A stretch of 64,000 nt of DNA from Planctomycetaceae bacterium (GTDB lineage Bacteria; Planctomycetota; Planctomycetia; Planctomycetales; Planctomycetaceae): positions 248,001 through 312,000 of the forward strand of contig JAKFWC010000021.1 of the NCBI GenBank assembly GCA_021732975.1, in the 5' to 3' direction. Made by a program: the position numbers and the translations under genes. Below are positions 18,462 through 26,732 of the stretch, in pieces (position 1 is the stretch's first letter; each line of letters begins with the position of its first letter). The notes under the pieces are model-generated. The model saw nothing but the letters and a program-made list of their open reading frames with translations. It was not told the origin of the DNA and did not search any database.

Positions 18462-19317
18462 TTCGATGACTCCCCATTCCGCCATTCGTCGCGGTCCGCC
18501 AACCGAGCCGTTGTGGGTCCAACGGTTGCTGATTGCCGCCGCCGTGCTCGTGCTCACGGTGTTGATCATCGTGCCGGTGATCAACATCTTTGCGTATGCG
18601 TTGCAGGATGGCGTCGGAGCTTACTGGAAACATCTGACGGGTGATGCCGATACCTGGCACGCCATCAAATTGACGCTGTTCGTCGCCCCGATTGCGGTTG
18701 TGCTCAACGTGCTCTTCGGCATCGCGGCGGCGTGGTTACTCACGCGATTCTCGTTCCCCGGCCGCACGTTGCTGACATCGCTGATCGACCTGCCGTTTGC
18801 CGTTTCGCCCGTTGTGGCGGGGCTGATGCTGGTCTTGCTGTTCGGCGCGAAAGGGTGGTTCGGGCCGTATCTGCAAGCCGCGAACATGAAAATCATCTTT
18901 GCCACGCCGGGATTGGTGCTGGCCACGATGTTCGTCACGCTGCCGTTCGTGGCGCGGGAGCTGATTCCCGTGATGCAGGCGATTGGACCGGACGAAGAAC
19001 TGGCGGCGATCACGCTCGGCGCCAACGGCTGGCAAATGTTCTGGCGAGTGACGCTGCCGAACATCAAGTGGGGGCTGTTGTATGGCGTGATTCTCTGTAA
19101 TGGCCGCGCGATGGGCGAATTCGGGGCAGTCTACGTCGTCAGCGGCCACATCGCCGGTCAGACCGACACGATGCCATTGCGAGTCGAAAAACTCTTCCAA
19201 GATTTCAACCTGCCGGCGTCCTTCGCGGTGGCTTCGCTGCTGACCTTGTTATCGCTGGTGACCATCGTCCTGAAAGTGATCCTCGAAAATTGGAAAGACG
19301 TGGAAGTCCCGGAGTAA
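18451..19317 (+). CDS. cysW: Sulfate ABC transporter permease CysW
   Basis: About 288 residues with six hydrophobic segments. It shares LIDLPFAVSPVVAGLML and the EAA loop (DEELAAITLGANGWQMFWRVTLP) with CysT, and NGRAMGEFGAVYVVSGH near the end, which are CysW hallmarks. It pairs with CysT in the membrane. The start at ATG 18451, inside the last codons of cysT, has GGAG eight bases upstream; a second ATG at 18466 lies just after the cysT stop. Overlap with cysT implies translational coupling. The next gene, cysA, follows after a 155-base spacer that holds an inverted repeat. Confidence 0.95.
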   Translation: MQPNSMTPHSAIRRGPPTEPLWVQRLLIAAAVLVLTVLIIVPVINIFAYALQDGVGAYWKHLTGDADTWHAIKLTLFVAPIAVVLNVLFGIAAAWLLTRFSFPGRTLLTSLIDLPFAVSPVVAGLMLVLLFGAKGWFGPYLQAANMKIIFATPGLVLATMFVTLPFVARELIPVMQAIGPDEELAAITLGANGWQMFWRVTLPNIKWGLLYGVILCNGRAMGEFGAVYVVSGHIAGQTDTMPLRVEKLFQDFNLPASFAVASLLTLLSLVTIVLKVILENWKDVEVPE

Positions 19318-19335
19318 CCCCTCAGATCACCGACC

Positions 19336-19430
19336 TCGCTTCGCGGTTTCGCGTCCCGCGCAGAGTTTGTCGTGGTCCTCACCGACATCACTGAGAAGCA
19401 ATCTGCGCGGGGCGCGAAACCGCGAAGCGA
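19336..19430. repeat. 29-bp inverted repeat between cysW and cysA
   Basis: Arms at 19336-19364 and 19402-19430 pair over 29 bp with one mismatch around a 37-base loop. One arm contains GGGGCGCGAAACCGCGAAGC. A near copy of one arm, lacking one base, lies at 33353-33372 after the SMP-30 gene, so this is a dispersed element. Confidence 0.7.
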
Positions 19431-19472
19431 ACATCATCACATTGATTACGATCCCCACGGAATCAGATTTTC

Positions 19473-20534
19473 ATGAGCATTCACATTGCCAACGTTACGA
19501 AGCGCTTCGGTGAATTCACCGCGCTCGACAAAGTTTCGCTCGATGTTCCCAGCGGTGACCTGCTCGCCCTGCTTGGCCCCTCCGGGTCGGGCAAGACAAC
19601 CTTGCTGCGGATCATCGCGGGACTCGAGCATGCCGACGACGGCGTCGTTCGCTACGAAGGCGAAGATGTCACGAACAAGGCGCCGAAGGACCGCGAGGTC
19701 GGCTTTGTCTTTCAACACTACGCTTTGTTCCGGCACATGTCGGTCTTCGAGAACGTCGCCTTCGGCCTGCGAATTCGCAACACGCCCAAGGCGGAAGTGA
19801 ATGCCCGCGTAAAGGAATTGCTGCATCTCGTGCGGCTGGAAGGACTCGGTTCGCGTTACCCCGCACAACTCTCCGGCGGCCAACGGCAACGGGTGGCTTT
19901 GGCCCGAGCGCTCGCCGTCCGTCCGCGGATGCTGTTGCTCGATGAGCCGTTCGGTGCCCTCGATGCCAAGGTCCGTCAGGAACTGCGGCAATGGCTGCGG
20001 CAACTGCACGACGAGATGCATGTCACCACGGTCTTTGTCACGCACGATCAGGAAGAAGCGTTCGAGGTCGCCGATCATGTCGTCGTCATGCGAGCCGGGA
20101 AGATCGAACAGGCCGGCAGTCCGCAGGATGTGTTCGATCATCCTGCGAGCCCTTTTGTGATGGACTTTCTCGGCCAGGTGAACGTCTTTCACGGCCGTTT
20201 GCAGGATGGGCAGATGCACGTCGGCAACATCGCCGTCAATTACCCCGAATACACGCATGCCGAGTCGCGCGACGCCACGGCCTACATCCGTCCGCATGAG
20301 GTCGAGCTCGAACGTCTGCCCGGCGACGGCACACGGTTGCCGGTGAAGGTTCTCCACGTGAACCCCGCCGGCGCTGTCACTCGCGTGCGTGTGCTATCGG
20401 AAGCCTTCGGCTGGTCGCTGAATGTGGAATTGCGACCGGAGCGATATGCGGAGCTGGCCTTGCGACCAGGGGATCAGGTCTTTGCCGTACCGAAGCGGGT
20501 CCGCGTGTTCATGAGCGATGACTATGCCATCTAA
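19473..20534 (+). CDS. cysA: Sulfate/thiosulfate ABC transporter ATP-binding protein CysA
   Basis: A 353-residue ATPase. Walker A is GPSGSGKT (35-42), the Q-loop residue is Q81, the signature is LSGGQRQR (133-140), Walker B is MLLLDEP (153-159), and the switch histidine is H191 in [12 protein letters not shown]-terminal TOBE-like domain spans about 240-350, as in CysA. It powers uptake through CysTW. All catalytic residues are intact. The gene is separated from cysW by a 155-base spacer with a large inverted repeat, so its expression could be partly uncoupled from the permeases. Confidence 0.96.
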   Translation: MSIHIANVTKRFGEFTALDKVSLDVPSGDLLALLGPSGSGKTTLLRIIAGLEHADDGVVRYEGEDVTNKAPKDREVGFVFQHYALFRHMSVFENVAFGLRIRNTPKAEVNARVKELLHLVRLEGLGSRYPAQLSGGQRQRVALARALAVRPRMLLLDEPFGALDAKVRQELRQWLRQLHDEMHVTTVFVTHDQEEAFEVADHVVVMRAGKIEQAGSPQDVFDHPASPFVMDFLGQVNVFHGRLQDGQMHVGNIAVNYPEYTHAESRDATAYIRPHEVELERLPGDGTRLPVKVLHVNPAGAVTRVRVLSEAFGWSLNVELRPERYAELALRPGDQVFAVPKRVRVFMSDDYAI

Positions 20535-20618
20535 GATGTCTTCGACGCGCCGGGCCTGGGAAACTTTTTTGCCGAGGCAGCGAGAAGTCGTTGCCCCATT
20601 CACATCGGGAACGTGAGT

Positions 20619-20810
20619 ATGGATCGCCCACCCACCAATACTCCCGTGACGACACTGCGGTCTTCGTTGCCGGAGCCCGTGCTCGCGGCCTTGCTCGAAG
20701 CGCTGCAGGGAGTGCGCTACGGGACCGTCACGGTGATCGTTCAGGACGGCCGCGTCGTGCAGATCGACCGCACCGAACGCAAGCGGCTGCGGCAAGGTGC
20801 CGAGCCGTAG
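20619..20810 (+). CDS. YezD family (DUF2292) small protein
   Basis: About 63 residues. The core EALQGVRYGTVTVIVQDGRVVQIDRTE matches the YezD/DUF2292 family of very small proteins, often found beside sulfate or molybdate transporters and sulfate-assimilation genes. The function is unknown. It follows cysA by 84 bases on the same strand and is probably the last gene of the operon. I start it at ATG 20619; a GTG two codons earlier is open. The ribosome binding site is weak (GGGA). Confidence 0.85.
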   Translation: MDRPPTNTPVTTLRSSLPEPVLAALLEALQGVRYGTVTVIVQDGRVVQIDRTERKRLRQGAEP

Positions 20811-20866
20811 GTTTCCGACCACTTGGATGCCGTCGCTTGCGCTCCGGGCTGGGACGGACACATCCG

Positions 20867-21226
20867 TCATGCCGGTTTGCGGTATTCGACGATCACATTC
20901 GTGCGGATGCCGCCGCGCGGAGTGAAGGCTCCGATGAGTGACATCGACCGCGGTTGCGTGGCTGCGACAAGATCATCGAGGATGGTATTCGTCACCGCTT
21001 CGTAAAACGCTCCGTGGTTGCGGTACTGCTGCAGGTACAGCTTCAGCGACTTCAGCTCGAAGCAGTACTCATCGGGAACGTAGGTAATCGTCAGCGTGCC
21101 AAAATCGGGCTGTCCGGTTTTGGGACACAGCGAGGTGAACTCTGGGCAGACCGTTTCAATCGTGTAATCCCGCTGGGGATAGGGATTCGGAAACGTTTCG
21201 AGCAGATCACGAAAAGCAGCAGACAT
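20867..21226 (-). CDS. queF: NADPH-dependent preQ0 (7-cyano-7-deazaguanine) reductase QueF
   Basis: About 119 residues, the length of the short, single-domain (type I) QueF. The catalytic nucleophile lies in [13 protein letters not shown] (Cys34, with Asp41 as the proton donor), and the family motif is ELKSLKLYL (57-65). It reduces preQ0 to preQ1 with NADPH in the queuosine pathway for tRNA wobble modification. The start at ATG 21226 is the usual N-terminus for type I enzymes; two upstream ATGs (21238 and 21256) are open. It stands alone; no other que gene is in the window. It is convergent with the sulfate operon on its left. Confidence 0.93.
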   Translation of the reverse strand: MSAAFRDLLETFPNPYPQRDYTIETVCPEFTSLCPKTGQPDFGTLTITYVPDEYCFELKSLKLYLQQYRNHGAFYEAVTNTILDDLVAATQPRSMSLIGAFTPRGGIRTNVIVEYRKPA

Positions 21227-21279
21227 CGCGCACGGCATCCTTTTGGGAGAGAACAATGCCGTATTCTAACGATGTCACC

Positions 21280-21362
21280 AACCAGCCCGTAGCGCCAGCA
21301 AGGGCGAATTCTTCAAGGTCTCACCGCCCTTATTTCGCCCTTGCTGGCGCTACGGGCTGGTT
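21280..21362. repeat. Perfect 29-bp inverted repeat
   Basis: Arms at 21280-21308 and 21334-21362 are perfectly complementary over 29 bp around a 25-base loop. The core of an arm is CCCGTAGCGCCAGCAAGGGC. The right arm runs into the stop codon of the DUF1207 gene. A one-armed near copy lies at 36220-36247. On the minus strand the hairpin would form right at the end of the DUF1207 message and about 54 bases before the queF ATG. Confidence 0.8.
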
Positions 21363-22338
21363 AATAGTCGTAACGGATGCCGAAGCCGATGAGCTGCTGG
21401 TTGTCTTCCATCAGCGAATACTGGGCATTCTTGCCGTTATAGAATTGCAGCCCCGCGCGAAAGACGTGGTCCGTTTTTTGCCCGCGCCATTGCCAGCCGG
21501 CGAGCACGTTCAGGCTGCCGCCCCAGTTCACTTCTTCCCGCAGATGAATGTTCATCGCGAAGTAGGGTTCGCCGCGGAAGCCGGTCGGCCGCCGGGTATC
21601 GATCTCGAAACCGGTCTGAACTTCCCACGGTTTCGCGCCGCCACTGGTGAAAATGACCGCCCAGCCCACTTCAAAATAGGTCCGAATCCACGGGTGCGGA
21701 AAGTACCCGACACCGGCCACGAGGGCATCGCGGACATAGTTACGGCGATCGAAGCCCGGGTTTTTCAGAATGAACTCGTCACCCAGGTGCGAGCTGATGT
21801 GGTAGTACCCCAGTTTGGCCTGAAAGGGTCCCTCGCGGTACGTCAGCGGCAGTCCCGCTCGAAAATCGACGGCGTTCACGTCGCGTTCTTCATCCGGGAG
21901 CAAACGGACAAACGCCGCCCCTTCCACGTCGATTTGGAAGCCTTCGGGATTTGTGCCACTTTGATTGCCGAACCGCGCGAGGCCCGCCCGTCCGCCGAGC
22001 GCACTGTCCCACAACATTTGTCCATGAACTTCGGACAGAAAGGTGGTCGACAACCGCGGCTCCCGTTCTCCCGCGACATACGACTTATACATCAAGCCCT
22101 GGGGCATCACCGACCACGACCAGTCATCGTCGTTGAAAGTCCGCAGCGGTGTCTGAGGGGGCATCATCGCGAGAAACGAGGAGTCATCCACGAAGACCAC
22201 CGCGGGTTCCGGTGGCGCTTCGATGTACTCAACGGGAGCACCATTGCTGACTTGAGCGCGGAGTTCCCTCGTGGAGATGATGACGAGCATCCCTCCAATC
22301 AATAGGACCACCATCGCCGTGAGACGACGCACAGTCAA
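21361..22338 (-). CDS. DUF1207 domain protein, probable outer-membrane beta-barrel
   Basis: A 325-residue exported protein. A hydrophobic signal or anchor (LTAMVVLLIGGMLVIIS) starts it, followed by a proline-rich linker. From about 80 come alternating beta strands with aromatic girdles (LMYKSYVAGEREPRLSTTF ... LGYYHISSHLGDEFIL ... YFEVGWAVIF ... NVLAGWQWRG), ending in GFGIRYDY, a terminal aromatic residue typical of outer-membrane barrels. This matches DUF1207, a family common in planctomycetes with no known function. No neighbour clearly works with it. The stop codon overlaps a perfect 29-bp inverted repeat. Confidence 0.85.
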   Translation of the reverse strand: MTVRRLTAMVVLLIGGMLVIISTRELRAQVSNGAPVEYIEAPPEPAVVFVDDSSFLAMMPPQTPLRTFNDDDWSWSVMPQGLMYKSYVAGEREPRLSTTFLSEVHGQMLWDSALGGRAGLARFGNQSGTNPEGFQIDVEGAAFVRLLPDEERDVNAVDFRAGLPLTYREGPFQAKLGYYHISSHLGDEFILKNPGFDRRNYVRDALVAGVGYFPHPWIRTYFEVGWAVIFTSGGAKPWEVQTGFEIDTRRPTGFRGEPYFAMNIHLREEVNWGGSLNVLAGWQWRGQKTDHVFRAGLQFYNGKNAQYSLMEDNQQLIGFGIRYDY

Positions 22339-22735
22339 AAACTCCAGGCCCTGAAAAGCGCCTTCCCGCCGAGAGCGCAGCGTCTCGGGAATGCAGGGTG
22401 AGTGGTAGCAGGGAGAGTCAGGGAATCTACCAGTCTGCCGCCACTCGGCCTAGACGAACCTTCGTCCTGATCACAATCGACAGAATTCCGAAACCGGGCA
22501 TAATCGTCGGCTTGTGTATAGTCCGCAGATTACGATTTCCGTGGTTGCCGGACGAGTCGTAAGGGAACATGGTTGCAGGCTTGCGACGATCCCGCTAAAC
22601 TTCCCGGCTCGACTGAAATCATCCGGCCGTTTCTAACGGCAGGGCGAGGGTGATCGTTCCGACGCCATCCTCGATTCGCACTCCGCATCCGGTGAAGCCC
22701 GGCCAAGTTCCGGTGCCCCGGGAGGGTTTGACGCT
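22339..22735. other. Intergenic region without a recognisable gene
   Basis: Divergent spacer between the DUF1207 gene (minus) and the small basic protein gene (plus). It contains a small hairpin near 22362-22380 (CCGAGA ... TCTCGG) and a TATAGT box at 22517-22522 without a good -35 partner. Short open frames on the minus strand at 22619-22859 run through the small basic protein gene and have no homolog I recognise. Confidence 0.5.
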
Positions 22736-22975
22736 GTGACCATCGACAAGAGTTTGAAGCGTAAGGGCCGTCTGGCACGGACTCGCAATGTGTTGCAACG
22801 GCACGAGCGAATCCAACAAATGCAGGCAGACGATCGCTGGAGCGACACGCAGAGTCCATTTGGCTTGCCCAAGCTGCGCATCGTGAAGCTCGTCGTGGGC
22901 AAGAAGAAGAAAAAGAAAGCTGCGGAGCCGGGGGCCGGCAAGGACGATAAGAAGAAGGCCGCCAAGAAGAAGTAA
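22736..22975 (+). CDS. Small basic protein of the PVC group (TIGR04137 type)
   Basis: A 79-residue, strongly basic protein. The family core is clear: [47 protein letters not shown]. The tail is almost pure lysine/alanine. The start is GTG with GGAGGG ten bases upstream; there is no ATG. The family is confined to planctomycetes, verrucomicrobia and chlamydiae, where it is abundant and suspected to bind nucleic acid or the ribosome; I know of no experimental function. The Lys-rich tail fits RNA or DNA binding. The gene stands alone, 253 bases before the GH3-family gene. Confidence 0.92.
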   Translation: MTIDKSLKRKGRLARTRNVLQRHERIQQMQADDRWSDTQSPFGLPKLRIVKLVVGKKKKKKAAEPGAGKDDKKKAAKKK

Positions 22976-23233
22976 TCCGCCGGCGCAGTTTGCTTTCGAT
23001 ATTGCAAGCTGAGTGGCTTCGGCGGATTGGGTGCGGCGTCGTGCCCCTAGCAGCCGGAGCCCCTCTGCCAGGATTTCTGTGGCAAAGGCCCCTTAGTCCC
23101 GGTAGTCTGGGTTCTTTGGGTGTGTTTGCGAGGTTTTGGGGGACGGTGTCCTCCGTAATCTTTCCGCGAAGTTTTCGTGGTATTCAGGTGAATCTCGGTA
23201 CGGATTTCGCTGCGCACCACCCCTAGGGTGCGT

Positions 23234-24946
23234 ATGCTTCGCAAACTTCGACCATACCTCGGCTATTTTCTCAAACGCGGCATGCGTCGACAGGCCAGTC
23301 GTTATTTGGCCGAGTCACGCGATTGCCTGCCGCTCCAGCGTGCCGCACTCGACCGCATCCTCAGCCTCAATGCCTCTTCGGATTTTTCCCGGGAGCGGAA
23401 TCTCCGTCCGGGAATGACCATCGCCGAGTTTCGCAAGGCCGTGCCGGTTTCCGACTTCGAGACCTATCGGCCTTATGTCGAACGGCTCAAGCTGGGCGAC
23501 ACGCAAGCGCTGCTCGGTCCCAAGAATAAGCTGCTGATGTTTACCCTCAGCAGCGGGACGACTTCTGAATCGAAGTTCATTCCGATTACCGACCAATTTA
23601 TGAAGGACTACCGCCGCGGCTGGTCCGTGTGGGGCATCTCGGCGTTCGATGCCCATCCGACGCTGCACACCACGGATATCGTTCAGCTCAGCAGTGATTA
23701 CGACCAGTTCCGCACCGCGGGCGGGACCCCATGCGGCAACATCAGCGGTCTCGTCGGCGCGATGCAAAGCCCCATCGTGCGCGGCATGTACACCGTCCCG
23801 CTGGAAGTGGCCAAGATTCACGAACCGGAAGCCAAGTATTACACCGCGCTGCGGCTGGCGATGGCGAACCGGTATATCGGTTTGATCATGACCGCGAATC
23901 CGAGCACGCTCGTTCACCTCGGTAAAATGGTGGACCGTGAACAGGTACGTCTGATTCGCGACATTGCCGATGGAACGCTCGCCGTTCAGGATGCTCTGCC
24001 AGAAACCATTCGCGGACCGCTGGTACGACGTTGCCGGGCCGATCGCGCCCGGGCGAAAGAATTAGAGTCGATTCTGCAGCGGACCGGGCGGTTGGCTCCG
24101 AGCGAGTTCTGGCCGGAACTCGCCTTAAACGCCGTCTGGACCGGCGGAAGTGCTGGAGCGTATCTCGCCAACATGCGGCGCTATTTCGGCGATGTGGCGG
24201 TCCGCGATCACGGTCTGTCCGCCAGCGAAGGCCGCATGACGATTCCCTTCATGGACGGCCGTGCGGACGGGCATCTCGATGTCGGCACGCACTTTTTCGA
24301 GTTCATTCCCGAGGATGAGTACGAATCGGAATCACCGACCGTGCTCGAAGCCCATGAACTCGAAGAGGGCGCGAACTACTACATTCTGTTGACGACAACA
24401 TCCGGACTGTATCGCTACAACATCCGCGATGTCGTGCATTGCACCGGCTTTTACGGCACGACGCCACGCCTGGAGTTCCTGCACAAAGGCGCCCACATCG
24501 CGAACCTCACCGGCGAGAAGATTTCCGAATCGCAGGTCGTCGATGCCGTACGCAGTACCTTACAGCGCATGCGCCTGGAACTCTCGTACTTCACCGTGTC
24601 GCCGGTGTGGGACGAACTGCCGTACTATCGGCTGCATTTTGAAGCGAGCGATTTGCCGCACCCCGCGTTGGCGCGGCAACTGGTCACCGCGGTCGATCAA
24701 TCGCTGGGTGATTTGAACTGCGAATATGCTGAGAAGCGAAGCACCGGGCGGTTGGGCGAACTCACAGCACAGGCGTTGCCCGAAGGAACCTGGCGGCGGT
24801 TCCAACGCTCCCGGCAAACGCGTCTGGGCGGCAGCGTCGAACAGTACAAACACCCCTGTCTGTCACCCGATCTGCAGTTCAGTGAAACGTTGCTGCAACG
24901 CTTCGCTGTGGAGATCTCGCGCTCGGTCGAAAGCCCCGCCGCATAG
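23234..24946 (+). CDS. GH3 auxin-responsive-promoter family protein (adenylate-forming enzyme)
   Basis: About 570 residues of the GH3 family, which adenylates an acid and joins it to an amino acid or similar acceptor. The ATP/AMP-binding P-loop is LSSGTTSESKFIPIT (105-119). Other landmarks are VWTGGSAGAYL, GLSASEGRMTIPF (the YxASEg-type motif), GLYRYNIRDVV and FLHKGAHIANLTGEKISE. The protein is full length. Bacterial members are scattered and their substrates are mostly unknown. An ATG at 23234 and a GTG two codons earlier are both possible. It is convergent with the halogenase-like gene 24 bases downstream. Confidence 0.9.
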   Translation: MLRKLRPYLGYFLKRGMRRQASRYLAESRDCLPLQRAALDRILSLNASSDFSRERNLRPGMTIAEFRKAVPVSDFETYRPYVERLKLGDTQALLGPKNKLLMFTLSSGTTSESKFIPITDQFMKDYRRGWSVWGISAFDAHPTLHTTDIVQLSSDYDQFRTAGGTPCGNISGLVGAMQSPIVRGMYTVPLEVAKIHEPEAKYYTALRLAMANRYIGLIMTANPSTLVHLGKMVDREQVRLIRDIADGTLAVQDALPETIRGPLVRRCRADRARAKELESILQRTGRLAPSEFWPELALNAVWTGGSAGAYLANMRRYFGDVAVRDHGLSASEGRMTIPFMDGRADGHLDVGTHFFEFIPEDEYESESPTVLEAHELEEGANYYILLTTTSGLYRYNIRDVVHCTGFYGTTPRLEFLHKGAHIANLTGEKISESQVVDAVRSTLQRMRLELSYFTVSPVWDELPYYRLHFEASDLPHPALARQLVTAVDQSLGDLNCEYAEKRSTGRLGELTAQALPEGTWRRFQRSRQTRLGGSVEQYKHPCLSPDLQFSETLLQRFAVEISRSVESPAA

Positions 24947-24970
24947 CTTCGCACTGACGCCCACGGTTTC

Positions 24971-26461
24971 TTAACCGTGGGTCTCCGATCGGGGATACGC
25001 ATACATCCGTTTCTTCGCCGGATCGCCCAACCCGGCGAGGTTGATGTCCGCAAACGTGAGGTTCACCAGGGCTTCGAGTTCCGGCGTCGACACCGTGGGG
25101 TCATTCACCGCCCGATAAGCCTGCTCGAGCGCCGTGCGGAAGCGTTCCTCCTCGGCACAGAGAAACGTACTCGGCGGGCGACCGGCACGGCGTTCATGTT
25201 CCGACCAGATCGCCGTCGCGAAGTAAAACATCGTGAGGGCCACCATGCGGTCAAAGTCGGCGAAGCTGGCATAGCTCGCAGCCACAATTCCGTCGATGAA
25301 TTCGATCTCCACCTGCAATTGGGTATTGTATTCCTCCATGCGTGACCAAAGACGCGGCGTGTCCCAATCTTCGTCCCAGGCACGAATCAGCCGCTCCAGC
25401 CCGATGAGTGTGTGAGCGATCCCTGTGCTGTGAAAAGCGTCGATAAATCCCGCGGCGGTGGGAAGCAGTGCCCAATTCCGGCCCGCGGCTTGGCCGATGC
25501 GGCGCTGCATCCTTCCCGAAAAGCCGAAGTGATCGCCCCACAGCGATTCGGCGGAAGCGAATTGGTCGGCAATCGATGGGAACTGCTGCAGCAAGTGTCG
25601 CCACTCTACCGCGGGAGGGGAACCATCGAGCGGGAATCGCCGCATGTCGAGACACCACCCTGCGGACGTGACGCCATGATCAAAGGGAATGATCCACATC
25701 CAGCCGCCATCGAACACATGATGCAACGTCGAGTCCTGACAGCGAAACGGATGATCGTCGGCTTTCCCGCCGGCATCGCGATACATCTCATCCCAGTTGC
25801 CGATGTGACGAAAGTGCGAGAAGATCGTCCGCGAATGGGTGCGGAGTGTGGACTGCTGATCGGGCAGTCCGAGCGTTCGGACCAGAAAGCCATCGCCGCC
25901 CGTGGCATCGAGCACAAATTTCGGTCGAATCTCCACCGCTTCCCCGGACTTTGTCTGCCCGTGCAACTTCCAGCCGGACTGGGAACAGCCCCCTTTCGTC
26001 AGTTCAAATTCATCCCAGTAAGGAATTCCCGCGGCCACAACCTGCTGGACGAGAAATCCATCGAATTCGGACCGCAGCCATTGCGTGTCGGCATCGTCAG
26101 GCCCGTAACTCGCCGCGACGAGTAGCTCGCCCCGATGCTCGCGATCCGGACGAAAACGTTCCCCGCGGCGATGATGGAAGTAGCTGAAACCCCGTTTCAA
26201 TCCCACGGGAATGTCCGGGTACGCGGCCTTCCAACTGGCATAGTTAGCGAAGGGTTTCAACCACGGAAGATTGTAGCGGCCAGCAAGGGTTTCCAGCACG
26301 AGGTTGGCAATCGGCGTGGTCGATTCCCCAATGGCAAATCGCGGGTGTTTGCCACGATCGAGCAATACCACACTGCGGCCAATCTGGTGCGCCAGCAACG
26401 CCGCCAGGCTGCCGCCAAACCCGGCTCCGATGATCGCGATGTCGACATCAATTTCTTGCAT
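24971..26461 (-). CDS. FAD-dependent halogenase-like oxidoreductase
   Basis: About 496 residues. The N-terminal dinucleotide fold starts with VDIAIIGAGFGGSLAALLA, and GESTTP follows at about 46-51, as in flavin-dependent tryptophan-halogenase-type enzymes. A WMWIIP segment matches the halogenase WxWxIP motif, and GLKRGFSYF may supply the active-site lysine. The C-terminal half is helical and typical of the superfamily (AAGFIDAFHSTGIAHTLIGLERLI). The protein could halogenate a small molecule or a carrier-bound substrate, or be a non-halogenating relative. The ATG at 26461 and an in-frame TTG twelve codons upstream are both open; neither has a strong ribosome binding site. It is convergent with the GH3 gene. 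Confidence 0.85.
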   Translation of the reverse strand: MQEIDVDIAIIGAGFGGSLAALLAHQIGRSVVLLDRGKHPRFAIGESTTPIANLVLETLAGRYNLPWLKPFANYASWKAAYPDIPVGLKRGFSYFHHRRGERFRPDREHRGELLVAASYGPDDADTQWLRSEFDGFLVQQVVAAGIPYWDEFELTKGGCSQSGWKLHGQTKSGEAVEIRPKFVLDATGGDGFLVRTLGLPDQQSTLRTHSRTIFSHFRHIGNWDEMYRDAGGKADDHPFRCQDSTLHHVFDGGWMWIIPFDHGVTSAGWCLDMRRFPLDGSPPAVEWRHLLQQFPSIADQFASAESLWGDHFGFSGRMQRRIGQAAGRNWALLPTAAGFIDAFHSTGIAHTLIGLERLIRAWDEDWDTPRLWSRMEEYNTQLQVEIEFIDGIVAASYASFADFDRMVALTMFYFATAIWSEHERRAGRPPSTFLCAEEERFRTALEQAYRAVNDPTVSTPELEALVNLTFADINLAGLGDPAKKRMYAYPRSETHG

Positions 26462-26535
26462 TTCGACGATTGTCGTGGAAAGTAAAGTCGTTGCCAATCG
26501 AAGGACCGCGGACTTGGTGGAGAAGAGAAAGGCGG

Positions 26536-26710
26536 TCCACAGATTTCACAGATTCGCATAGATGTGAAGTGAGGAATAAAGAGGACCACGGAATGCACGG
26601 AGGACAGGGAAGGGAAAAAAGCGAAAAAACAGCCGTTCTCTCCTCACGGTCTGCTTTTCGCTCTTTCTCTTCTCGTCTTCAAATCTGTGTCTTTCTGTGA
26701 AATCTGTGGA
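26536..26710. repeat. Nested inverted repeats between two minus-strand genes
   Basis: A perfect 16-bp inverted repeat (26536-26551, TCCACAGATTTCACAG, with 26695-26710) encloses a weaker pairing built of purine-rich (GGGAAAAAAGCGAAAA) and pyrimidine-rich (TTTTCGCTCTTTCTC) stretches. It lies between the radical SAM gene (ending 26733) and the halogenase-like gene (starting 26461). It resembles the elements at 27723-28006 in composition. Confidence 0.6.
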
Positions 26711-26732
26711 TCCTCTTCGCCATCTGTCGATT

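Noticed and set aside
19446..20357. 303-codon minus-strand open frame over cysA
   Set aside because: cysA on plus has all ABC ATPase motifs; the antisense product has none.
21241..21362. CRISPR-like repeat at the queF/DUF1207 junction
   Set aside because: There are only two arms in inverted orientation and no spaced direct repeats, so it is a hairpin element, not an array.
22619..22819. Minus-strand frame reading [18 protein letters not shown] and similar
   Set aside because: It looked protein-like over 40 residues, but it has no start with a ribosome binding site and overlaps the well-supported small basic protein gene.
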